Positions 9,701 through 18,204 of a DNA stretch of 64,000 nucleotides are shown here, in pieces. The notes beneath the pieces are model-generated. The model made no database searches and was not told the origin of the DNA. It saw only the letters and a list, made by a program, of their open reading frames with translations. The position numbers and the translations under genes are program-made. The stretch is from Asparagopsis taxiformis (taxonomy: Eukaryota > Rhodophyta > Florideophyceae > Bonnemaisoniales > Bonnemaisoniaceae). The first letter of the stretch is position 1. Each line of letters begins with the position of its first letter. Location of the stretch: assembly GCA_030407315.1 (NCBI GenBank), contig JALQPE010002358.1, forward strand, positions 184,823 through 248,822, read 5' to 3'.

Positions 9701-11674
9701 GGTCAGCATTTCGTTCAAGGGGTGCGCAATTGCGGCATACCCTTTGATGAATCGTCGAAAGACGCCACAGCTTCCGAGGAAGGATCGCATTTGCGTAGGC
9801 GTTTGCGGAAAGATCGCGTCAGCGATAGCCGAAGTGGCGTTCTGTGCAACAGCTAGCTTTCCTGGCATCACGACATGCCCCAGGTAATCAACCTTCTTTT
9901 CGAAGAAATGACACTTTGTCAACTTCAGGGTGACACCTGCTTCCCGTAGGAGGGAGAGTACTTGGTCCACATGGTGGAGATGTTCGGCCTCGCCCCGAGA
10001 GAATACGATTACATCGTCTAAGTAAATCAGACAGGTCTGCCAGCGAACGCTGCTAAGAATAATGTCGATGGCACGTTGAAACGTTGCCGGAGCATTCTTT
10101 AAGCCAAAAGGCAAACGCTTGAAGCGATAGGTCCCCAAGTGGGAGGTGAATGCCGTTTTGTCACGGTCGTCCTGTGCAACAGGGATCTGCCAATAGCCAG
10201 AATTACAATCCAATGTGGTGAATACCTGAGCATCTCCGAGGGAGTCAATACAATCATCCATTCGTGGAAGGGGGTACACATCATTGACAGTTATGTCGTT
10301 AAGACCCCTGTAGTCGACGCAAAAGCGTAATTTACCATCCTTCTTCGGGACAAGAACCACTGGGCTAGCCCATTCGGAGGTCGACGGTTCGATCACTCCT
10401 TTTTCCAGCATGCTGGTTATTTCCTTACGGGCAATCTCTCGGCGAGCGGGTCCCATCCGGTAGGGTTGTTGCCGTCTAGGCTTGCTCCCTTCGACTATGT
10501 CGATTCGGTGTTCCGTAGCGCGGATGTCCCCTAGGGATCCATCCCACATAGACTCGTGTCGAGATAGCATGCTAAGGATGCGTTCCCTCAACGGGATTTG
10601 ACCAAGGTGGTCCAGAGAGACTTCTTGCTTCCAGCTTGATGGTTGGGTGGCCTCGGCCTCTTGCTCCTGGTGGAGAGTAGTCACCATAGTGGAGGCCTCT
10701 TGGGAGGAAGGGGTAGAATGGCTGAGAGCCATGGGGCGCGTTGGCCGTTCGGGTGCCCGAAGGGCATAGCCTATAATTGTCCCTTTAGGGAGGTACTTGT
10801 CGGATGTACCGAAGTTAGTTAAAATAGTCAGGAATTCCTGTCGCGGGATGACTTCCGCAACCCCATTCGGGATAGAGACACGATGTCGGTGAAGGATCCG
10901 ATCTCTCGGAGAGAGTATACTCAAGCCGCCACCGGCGCATACAACAGTAGTTGTTACTTGACTCCGCGGAGGAACATTCACACTTTGTGACAGCCGAATG
11001 CCATGAGGCTGGCGGTCTAAGTTAATCCCATTAGAGGGTCTTGAGGCATCCACGTAGCACGAAAGGGTGGGGGATGTTTTACGCGTAGGCGACATCACTA
11101 GGATAGCTATCGACCCGCCGTCGTGAATATCAATTCGTTGGGCCCGGCACCTAATTGCGTCTACGTGGGTATTCATTGCCCCAGTTCCCAAGATGAGGGG
11201 TACGGCCAACTTAGGCGCGACGAAGAATTCTTCCTCAAAGGACTTGTGGCCTAACTGTAATGACAGTATTATCTTGCCTTTTATCCGAAGAGGATTGCCG
11301 TTAGCATCGGCCAGTTGCGGAACTTTCCCCGTAGGGACTTGGAATTGTTCCCAATTGTGGGGTAAGCTCCTTTCATGGATGACCGATGGTCCGGACCCGG
11401 TGTCCATCACCATACGCATGGGCGTGAGAATTGACGGATCGAGTCCGATGGAACCCATTACTACGTAATGGGCGGCCTTAAGCAGGCATGAGGCTTTCGG
11501 CCTTGAGGTTCGAGTCCCTGTGGGGGAACCCGAAGGGGTTGGTGTCTGGAAAAGACTTTGGTCCCTAGAGGGAGTTGCAGCCTTTTCCTGCGGAGGTGGT
11601 TGTGGTGAGATGTCCACCGAGTAGCGTAATCGCTCCACCTCCTGACGGGAGTGCGACACCTCACTCCCCGTCAT
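6782..11674 (-). CDS. pol: Pol polyprotein with C-terminal chromodomain (Ty3/gypsy)
   Basis: 1630 residues. Visible in order: aspartic protease DTGSG at 91-95; reverse transcriptase with YLDD at 551-554 and LPFGLKNAPATFQ just before; RNase H with TVDTDAS at 701-707 and RTDHNALRW at 771-779; integrase zinc region with His955/His962 and Cys992/Cys995; integrase core D1024, D1084, E1120 (35 residues between the last two); a disordered Pro/Ser/Gln region; and a chromodomain near 1550-1600 (FLVKWYGYRKPTWT). The chromodomain, read by analogy with other chromoviruses, directs integration to marked chromatin. The start codon overlaps the gag stop as TAATG, so expression probably uses termination-reinitiation and not frameshifting. 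All catalytic residues are present, so the gene looks active. Confidence 0.95.
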   Translation of the reverse strand: MTGSEVSHSRQEVERLRYSVDISPQPPPQEKAATPSRDQSLFQTPTPSGSPTGTRTSRPKASCLLKAAHYVVMGSIGLDPSILTPMRMVMDTGSGPSVIHERSLPHNWEQFQVPTGKVPQLADANGNPLRIKGKIILSLQLGHKSFEEEFFVAPKLAVPLILGTGAMNTHVDAIRCRAQRIDIHDGGSIAILVMSPTRKTSPTLSCYVDASRPSNGINLDRQPHGIRLSQSVNVPPRSQVTTTVVCAGGGLSILSPRDRILHRHRVSIPNGVAEVIPRQEFLTILTNFGTSDKYLPKGTIIGYALRAPERPTRPMALSHSTPSSQEASTMVTTLHQEQEAEATQPSSWKQEVSLDHLGQIPLRERILSMLSRHESMWDGSLGDIRATEHRIDIVEGSKPRRQQPYRMGPARREIARKEITSMLEKGVIEPSTSEWASPVVLVPKKDGKLRFCVDYRGLNDITVNDVYPLPRMDDCIDSLGDAQVFTTLDCNSGYWQIPVAQDDRDKTAFTSHLGTYRFKRLPFGLKNAPATFQRAIDIILSSVRWQTCLIYLDDVIVFSRGEAEHLHHVDQVLSLLREAGVTLKLTKCHFFEKKVDYLGHVVMPGKLAVAQNATSAIADAIFPQTPTQMRSFLGSCGVFRRFIKGYAAIAHPLNEMLTKDSLPKFGKEPPTEDQRRAFNALKEVMTKPPILALPKLGQPYTVDTDASAYQIGCALLQQQGGENDLKPIGYWSRTLTKPERGYSPTERECLAVVWAVTILRPYLEQTKFVVRTDHNALRWLMNINDPSGRLCRWRLRLAEFDYQIVYRPGRVHQLPDALSRVETNGETPVTIDDEIPTLLATHAPQGETSLDDDTDVWFYDLSLARDHAKEAPSRNGTPVLTTHPQTENYCPITLQEWLEEQRTDDFCQQALASQKSDSLFFEDEDGVLCRKSKLDGSSQIVVPKALRQRLLTMCHHGILAGHPGQNRMYDTMRLSYYWPAMAADITGTVERCSACARNRLRLRKHASTLQLFPATTPLDDVAIDLLGPLPRTKKGNVHLLVISCRFTKLTQVVPLRSITAYHVAVAFCTHWVFKYGPPRTLLSDNGPQFASKFFQAVCLQLGTKNVFTTAYHPQTNGQVERYNRTLLSMLRNYVNDNQDDWDVYASALTYAYNTHVHRTTGTTPFDLILSRPPPPYATHHSVKRRATPDAFTKQDFLRRITDTIDMAGKRLHSAQARYKRNFDRSIRKSKRLITTDDYVYLDNPEVRERNKLTPIAQGPYRVIRAGRRTVYIDRDGITEKVSLDRVVLAPRPTEEPTLAPRLHAANAQASPSGADALAPNTQSRQLTGDGQQNAQSESPPPTPNQEYPFRDQPSSPRQPTIRITPEGSGLGQTTLQEGAPDAMRVSNNFATPSWDEHTQHSPPSNSPTIGSDTYDQSRLPLHQQPAPPVTTGYNRTIATRGQPSRSCVQTPSSPQRDANPPSGAELRIANQASQAPAHLAKPKPGRHTRSSAKKIATANPVRSLEATPNGEQEKAPQGTQPNSERVALPEGTKETPEGSSDAERATSEEEYPIDDLIDYVTDDDGEQWFLVKWYGYRKPTWTQRANVPLEWASRYFRRTQHRKGDKPSRRARTRTPKRGKKSHNPAGTRT

Positions 11675-13599
11675 TAGTTTTCCGACGACGTGTCGGAGTC
11701 GTCGGAGGTTTCCAAGGCGTCGGCAACGTCTTGAGCCGTTACGGAAGATCCGTTACGTTCTAAAACGTCTCGCCTCAGAGGGCCCAATTTGGGATGATTT
11801 TCGTCATCGGCGAACGCAACCATGCGTGTTGGAGGGTTTGACCGTTGGAGCACGGCTTTAGGGTAATCCCTTTTTCGGTTGAACCGATTGGACTGGCGCT
11901 GTTGGCGGCGCATAACCTGCTCCGGTTCTTGCTGGTAAGCGTAGTTCGCAAAGGCGAAGTAAGTTCCCACTGAGGGTGGTAGGTAAGGGCAAGTGTACAA
12001 CACATGCCCCGGTTGGCGACAGCCAGAGCATCTCCAAGTAACAGCCCCTTCGGGGATCATACTCTCAGCGAGTTTAAGATGTTCTCCCGTTAGGGTAGGG
12101 GCCTGCATTGGCGCGCCCATTGGGTTCCCGGTAGGGGAAGGTAAGGTCGGCGGCGGGGTCCGCGGTATCACAGCCGGTTCTCCGGGTACGGTGGCGAGCA
12201 ACGCTTTGCGTTTACGTTCCGCGATTTCCCGAGTAGGGTAAGCCTTCGGTCTTGCGGGTAGCGAAGCTCGTAGAGAGTCCCCGAGTCCTTTAGCAAGGTT
12301 ACGGACAGCAAGAAAATCTTCTCCGCCACTGCGGCCTATAGTCACCTTGACGGTGTGTTTAACCTCTGGGCGTAGGCCCTTGAGGTAATAGTTGACCAAG
12401 TCTCTTTCCGAGAAGACGTTCGCACACAGGAGTGCAGCGTCCTGCAGTCTGTCTGCGTAGGCAGCTTCGTCCTCATCCGGCCCTTGCCGTATACGCGTTA
12501 CTGCGTCATATGCGTCCGCTAGGACATTGTCCGTTGCGTAGCGAGCCAGAAGGGCGTTAACGGCTTGAGGCCAAGTGATCTGCTGGTGCAGGTGGTTGAG
12601 AAGCTTGCGCTTTCGCGCCTCAGCGGCGATAAACCGTTGAGGTTCTCCTTCCAGGAAATACTTGAGTAACTTGGTAGCTTCTCCCTCCGAGACTCCGCAT
12701 GAATCACATGCATCTTGAAATTCCGCGAGGAACCGGAGGATATCGATGGGTTCCGTACCATCGAACGGCGTGAATGACGCGTTGAAATTACGGATCTTCT
12801 CCGTTAGCTTATACAAGCTTCTTGATTTACCCGTTGGGGTATCGGTCGTTAGGGACTTGTTCTTGAGTCGGTAGTACCGATAGGAGACCACTAGGTCGAA
12901 TGCGGGTTCGCGGGCCTTCAAAGGCACTAAGCCTTCCTCAAGAGGTCCTTCTTCATCATCCCACGAGGGATTTTCCGGTACGGATCCGGTGGCACGAGTG
13001 TGCTGTCTCGTGCGAGAGATATTCCCTGTTTGGGATAGTGATTCGGCGAGGGCGTCGACACGGTCCGACAGGTGTCGGGTTGCTTCTGCGACTTGATCCA
13101 ATCGGGGATCTTCTTCTTCCTCCCTACCGGATGTAGGGTCAGGGAAGTCAGCCGATCGGATGCGGCGAGCAGGAAACTCCTGTTGTCCTAATGGACTGGC
13201 ACTAAAGCCGTGAATCGAAAGCTCCTCCAGACGAGTTTCCAAAAGGGATACGCGTTTAGCGAATTCGGCTTTGACCTGATTCCAGGTTTCCGCTAGGAAC
13301 TCGGCGTCCCGATCTTGGGTGGCTTCTCGGCTGGCGGCCATCAGCTTTGGCTCGACCAGTTCCATGACGGTTTCGACCGTAGCGTCTACGATTTCCGCCC
13401 TGCGGTCTTGAACAGTCTTCTCGACGACGGTGCTGAATTCAGCCTTGAACTCTTCCAACCGTTCGTTGAAGATTCGGTCGGCTCGGTCTTGCAGGGTGTT
13501 AATCACCACGCCTTCTTCGGCGATCAGATCCGAATCGGATAAGTCGCTGGCAGGCGCTATGTCCTCACTAGAGGGTCCCGCTGTAGGGTTACGAGGCAT
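11674..13599 (-). CDS. gag: Gag capsid/nucleocapsid protein of the chromovirus
   Basis: 641 residues. An acidic N-terminus with heptad-like stretches is followed by a Ty3-type capsid region (around 270-440) and one zinc knuckle CSGCRQPGHVLYTC (C-x2-C-x4-H-x4-C) at about 540, then a basic/acidic tail. The ATG at 13597-13599 follows the primer-binding site by about 60 bp, as expected for the first ORF. The stop TAA shares its last A with the ATG of pol (TAATG). Only one knuckle is present, which is common in this clade. Confidence 0.9.
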   Translation of the reverse strand: MPRNPTAGPSSEDIAPASDLSDSDLIAEEGVVINTLQDRADRIFNERLEEFKAEFSTVVEKTVQDRRAEIVDATVETVMELVEPKLMAASREATQDRDAEFLAETWNQVKAEFAKRVSLLETRLEELSIHGFSASPLGQQEFPARRIRSADFPDPTSGREEEEDPRLDQVAEATRHLSDRVDALAESLSQTGNISRTRQHTRATGSVPENPSWDDEEGPLEEGLVPLKAREPAFDLVVSYRYYRLKNKSLTTDTPTGKSRSLYKLTEKIRNFNASFTPFDGTEPIDILRFLAEFQDACDSCGVSEGEATKLLKYFLEGEPQRFIAAEARKRKLLNHLHQQITWPQAVNALLARYATDNVLADAYDAVTRIRQGPDEDEAAYADRLQDAALLCANVFSERDLVNYYLKGLRPEVKHTVKVTIGRSGGEDFLAVRNLAKGLGDSLRASLPARPKAYPTREIAERKRKALLATVPGEPAVIPRTPPPTLPSPTGNPMGAPMQAPTLTGEHLKLAESMIPEGAVTWRCSGCRQPGHVLYTCPYLPPSVGTYFAFANYAYQQEPEQVMRRQQRQSNRFNRKRDYPKAVLQRSNPPTRMVAFADDENHPKLGPLRRDVLERNGSSVTAQDVADALETSDDSDTSSEN

Positions 13600-13656
13600 C
13601 GTGAAGATGATTGTGAAGGAAGATTTCTCTCAAAGAGACTTACCCGAGGGTACAAG

Positions 13657-13675
13657 GTTCTAGGTCGAGAGACCA
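13657..13675 (-). promoter_or_regulatory. Primer-binding-site-like sequence
   Basis: In element orientation the 5' LTR ends CTACA, then one T, then TGGTCTCTCGACCTAGAACC. TGG is the expected complement of a tRNA CCA end, offset by one base from the LTR. It is not the usual initiator-Met site (TGGTATCAGAGC). I cannot name the tRNA. The same sequence recurs at 15371-15386 next to another LTR-like start. Confidence 0.55.
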
Positions 13676-13676
13676 A

Positions 13677-14361
13677 TGTAGCAGGTAGAAAATCCGCTAG
13701 AGCGGCAAACCACCCGACAGGTGTCCCGAGCCTCGGTAGAGGAAGTGGTAGAGCAGATGAACCTTATAGGTACCCAGCGGGTAGTCTCGTGAGAGAGAAG
13801 GTGTCGTTACCCGGAGGGGGTTGTGTGACAAAGGGGTGCTCACGCGAGAGGCGTATTAATGGAGCAAGATGACGTAATCCGTCGAGCTGTTGGCTAACCC
13901 TAAGGTTTTCCCGGAGAGGGGTTGAACAATAGGTATGCGAACACTGTTCCTGTGGGTCGTAATTCCACTTGAGTTTACGTTACTCTAGAAACCGTGCCTA
14001 CTGGCTATTCCAGTGGCCGTTTTATACTAAGTCTACTGTAAGCTAGGGTTAGTGGTTAGGAATAAATATCCAGTTAGTGACCAATCAGAACCCAATTACT
14101 GGCGCTCGCCTACCCGCGAGGTCATTGCCAATAGGCTTACATTGTAATGTATGGCTGATCAGCCTAAGTTAAAATTTGCCCCTTGTGGGGTCTTGGCCGG
14201 GGCCGATAGGCCCGGGTGGGGTTATTTGTCAGCCTTAGCTGGTCCTAAGTATAGGAAACACGCCAGTTGGCTGGTGCCTTCTGATTGGCACATCCCGTAA
14301 GTGGGTACCCAATAGGGAAGCGACACGGCTCGATCAGCGAGGACCGCCAGGCGGTACGACA
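13677..14361 (-). repeat. 5' LTR of the chromovirus
   Basis: 685 bp, identical by eye to 3895-4579. It is flanked on the outside by CGCGC at 14362-14366, the second half of the target duplication. Confidence 0.95.
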
Positions 14362-14366
14362 CGCGC

Positions 14367-15024
14367 GAACGTTGCCAAGAAACCGCGAGCCGCGCCACGT
14401 GTAGCGATTTCCGCGAATTTCCCTTTATTTTCCCTTTTTGGGTATTTTATGACGAAAGTCTTTTTCCCAAAATATTTCCCTTTTTGCGTGCGAGCGTGCG
14501 GCCGCCGCCGGCCGGCCACACAAGGACAGCCTGTCCCAAGTAAGTTAGCTATTAGTGGTCGCATGGCTTCGCACCCTACCAATAAACAGTCAGCACTTTC
14601 GCAGCTACGAGTTAAGCGTTGAGCGCGTCGCGAGGACCGATTGCGTTACGACGTTGCGGGCGGATTGCTCACGATCGCCGACGTACGTGCGCGCGCGCGG
14701 CGTTTACCGACCGTCGAATTGCGTCGCACCGCGAGACCGCGCGTTGCGTCGCATACCGCTAGGCCAGGGATCTACGACCCCTGCGTGGATCGTGTTGAGC
14801 TCAAGTTTACTCGGTTATCTCACCCTGAGATCACGGCTTGCGCCGGCCCGCGAATCCCGTGTTGCGATCGACCCTGCGCGTTCCGCCGTTGTACCACCCG
14901 ATCGCCACCGCGACCGAGCGACGTACGAAACGCAAGTTCACGAGCGCGTTACGGTTCAATACGCCCTGACACGGCAAGCGATTCTAGAACTCTCTTAGTG
15001 ACCGCCATCCCGGCTGGTCCTACA
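14367..15024. repeat. Older LTR, right fragment
   Basis: It continues the LTR interrupted at 3894 and ends GGCTGGTCCTACA, the same end as the copy at 40889. It matches 40250-40889 with many substitutions. Together with 3744-3894 it makes one ~809-bp LTR beginning TG and ending CA. Confidence 0.7.
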
Positions 15025-18000
15025 ACGTCGAAGGTCTTCGTACACTACACGCAGTGCCGTGGGAGTCACGTTCCCTTCATTGAGCTGACCGCGCGTTGCG
15101 GGGTCCATACCCAAGGACTCAAACGGGCTTACCGTACGTGGTAGCTGGCCGATCGCCTCGATATCCGTCGGGATAGATCGATCGGTCACGAAGATCGCTT
15201 CTGCTGACAAGGCCACGTCGGCTTCGGCGTCCGCTGACGTTAGCAACGGTTGCCTGGGCGACGTACGCGAATTAGACATAGCGTAATTCATAGACCATAG
15301 TCTTTAGCACGTAGCTTTCGTAACGTAAAGAGGTCAACCTCGTTAGTTGTCGTTTTGCTCGTAGCAACTTCTAGGTCGAGAGACCAGTGTGGAACGATAG
15401 TTCGTTAGAGGTAGTAGCTGTTACGAGCTAGTGGACATGCTGTCCTTTTGACGAAACGGAACGAACGAACAGTGCCACCCGCTGGTGTTTGACTGTATTG
15501 GTAGAAAGGTAGAAGGTAGAGAGCAGGTTAGCGAGTAGACACGAGCGTCACGACGCAACAATCCAGGCGAGGATTACGTCAACAAACAAGGTGGCACGTT
15601 ACCGGAGGCGCTCTCAACCAAACCCGTAGGCACGACACGCGATCAGCCTCACGTGTGGCAATGGGCAGGGAGTACGCAGCTCGACGGAGACGAAGCCTCG
15701 TTAGGCGTAAATGTAAACGTAAAACGTAGAAGTCAGTTGTAGACTAGAGCTCGTTGCCCGTTCGATGCTTATCCCCTTTCCCTCCCGGCACGTTGCCAAT
15801 ACCTATTTAGCCACGATGGCATCGCATTACAGTGTAAACACTGCTCGTAACGTCCCCGAATGGGAAAGGACCTTGCGGGTCGCGCGTGTGGACCCGTTGG
15901 TCCGTTGGCCGCGTGCCAGTTCGTTCGCTGCACATGTGTGCCGGTTGCGCGCGCGCACGCGCCAGCAATGTTCGTACATTGCTGTTATCGCTCAGATCCG
16001 CCGAAATTCGAATTCCGCAGAAATCGTAAATGTTTGCAATTTTCGAATTGGCCACGTATACTACACGAACCGCCATGTCCTTTGATTGTAAAAGCCAGCC
16101 GGAAGCTCGGTGTCCAATCTACCCCCAGGGTGCGTTTTGTCTACTGATTCAGTGTGCTTCTCCCTTGGGAATGATGCTTGGCACTCTTCCGGTGTCCCTT
16201 TTCTCTGATTCAGCTTCTCAATGTCGGGACGCTGTATCAGCATTGCCCCTACCACGCGTCACCGGTGGTGCGCGTGCCCCTCAATCAGGTGTATTCAGCC
16301 GCCTGGTGCCCATCCGGAGGTATGGTTGCGAGCCACTCCCGGTTTGCGTTTCGCAGTCTCATTGCAGTCTGCTTCGACTTTGGTTATAGTGTCTGGCCTG
16401 CTTCTGGAACCCATTCCCCGCTGTATCAGCTTTCTGTCCTGGCCATTGTGCTGGTTCAGCACCCCCCCCCGCCGACCAATCGTACTTGGTTATTGATGTG
16501 CTCCCAACTATCGTTTTGCAGTCTCATGGAAGCCTGCTTCGTCTTTAGCTATAGCGCGGACCGCGCCGACCCTGGTCACTCTCTGATTCAGTCTTTGACT
16601 GGTTATTCTGCTGGATCAGCTTCCCTTTCCCCGATACCACACGTCACCAGTGGTGCGCGTGCCCTTCTATCAGGTATCTTCGGGTGCCTGGTGCCCGGCT
16701 CTTGAGCCACTGCTCCTATCCCGCTGTACCAGCCTATCACTGTATGCATCGCTGTACCAGCGCCCGCCCTATTCTATAGGGCTCCCCTTTCTTCTTCCCT
16801 TTTTGCTTCTTATACAAGTCACTCATCCCTGTTGAGCCTGGTGTTCTCCCTTCTTCCCTATTAGGTTGGTGAACCACCATCCTTTCGGTGCACCACCATG
16901 ACTCACCATGTGACCACAGGATTCTAGACGGATCGTCTGTGCGGCCTTACAACCCACACTAAGGCAGGCGATTCGCCTTTTCTCTACCACACCCGACCCT
17001 AGCCTGACTACCGAGACAGGAGATTTCGAACACCTCGCGGTGCCTCGCCGATTCGGCTTACAGCCAAGGCTGTCCGTTGTCGAATCGACCAAGCCATTGC
17101 ACCACAAGCTGAGCCCTGGAACCACTCTTCGAGTAGCTCTGGACACCGACTATTCCGCAGTCTATCGTCCACGTTACCGGACGCCCGCCTATTGCTTGGT
17201 TCTTTGTGATTCGAAGAACTTCTGTGCGACCGGTGCAATCCCAAATAGTTTGCTCGTGTCGTGAATTCTGGGAGTCGTCAAAGTCGATCTCAGCCAGTAT
17301 GGTAGGGACGAAGACACCCTTCTCTTGTTCGAAGTGCTTTTTTTCGAGATGGGTATGCGTTACTGGAGTGCGATTGACACGGCACAACTTCGGGCGACTA
17401 GCTGCGGCGGCTGCAAGATCCTTCCGCGGTGCCCGTCCCCCAGTGGATCGATTCGCAGTCTGGTTTGTCCGAGCCATCCAAGATGGTCGGGCACTAGGTC
17501 CCCGGCGAACCGGGAGAACCACGAAAGCGGCGGCGCGACGCAAGGACGGCTGGACGTCAGCTGGACGGGGACAGTCGTACGCAGGGATGATCAGAGCGAT
17601 GGAGTCGAGAGGAGGGCAAGGAAAGGGGGTCGGTCAGCATTGGCAGGTCGGAGTTCAGCATGATCGGTGAAGGGTCAAGTTTTATGTTACTGGAGCCCGC
17701 CAATTTGGCCTCCACTGGGCGTCGGCCTGAGGGGAGGGCCGTGTCGTATGACAATTGCGGAATAAAATTTGGAAAGCCGGATTTTACAAAATTTTGTAAT
17801 TTTCAACGCTAGCCTAAACGGTGCGGCAGTAAACGCCTATATAATATTGGATACTACTTTTCCCTGCTATCCCACGTGCGAATAGACACGCCAACAGGTA
17901 TTTTGTTGGGAATGTTGCGAGATTCATATCCCTCTATGACCAATCGACTCCGCTCCGTTGGGGTAATCCATATAACCAGGTGACATGCCACTGGCGAACT

Positions 18001-18204
18001 GCGTTCAAGATGTATACTTTGCAATCAAACTCGCCTCATCAATATAGTTGGTCACTTTTTACAACATATTGGAATGAGGGACATGTATGTTTGGGAGAAT
18101 GGGTAATCGCATGCTGTATGTTTTGTAGAATAACATGGCACGTACCCTCTGAGGGTACATCAATTAACTGAGAGCTGTATACCACGATGCGGATCACTGC
18201 TTAT
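15025..18204. other. Decayed repeat region
   Basis: No intact gene is seen. At 15371-15386 the chromovirus primer-site-like sequence recurs, followed after one base by TGTGGAACGATAG (15388), which looks like an LTR start of a second family. About 15400-15500 matches 40020-40100. Two units with ACCACACGTCACC(G/A)GTGGTGCGCGTGCCC-like cores lie at about 16240 and 16640, some 385 bp apart. 16925-17060 matches 38525-38655 in inverted orientation. Open frames in this stretch lack recognisable domains. Confidence 0.6.
16925..17060 (-). repeat. Dispersed repeat, copy 1 (pair with 38525-38655)
   Basis: The reverse complement reads through TCTCCTGTCTCGGTAGTCAGG, a region ending TGTGGTAGAG, and GGCGAATCGCCTGC to GTGTGGGTTGTAAGGCC. 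The same order of blocks occurs at 38525-38655 on the plus strand with about one change per ten bases. The element type is unknown. Confidence 0.65.

Larger units (their letters stand above)
3895..14361 (-). mobile_element. Complete Ty3/gypsy chromovirus (LTR retrotransposon)
   Basis: A full-length element on the minus strand. It has two 685-bp LTRs starting TG and ending CA that I see no differences between, a 5-bp CGCGC target duplication (3890-3894 and 14362-14366), a purine-rich tract before the 3' LTR and a TGG-initial primer-binding-like site after the 5' LTR. It carries gag with one CCHC knuckle and pol in the order protease, reverse transcriptase, RNase H, integrase, chromodomain. All main frames are open. 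Identical LTRs and intact frames indicate recent insertion. An antisense ORF lies between pol and the 3' LTR. Confidence 0.95.
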
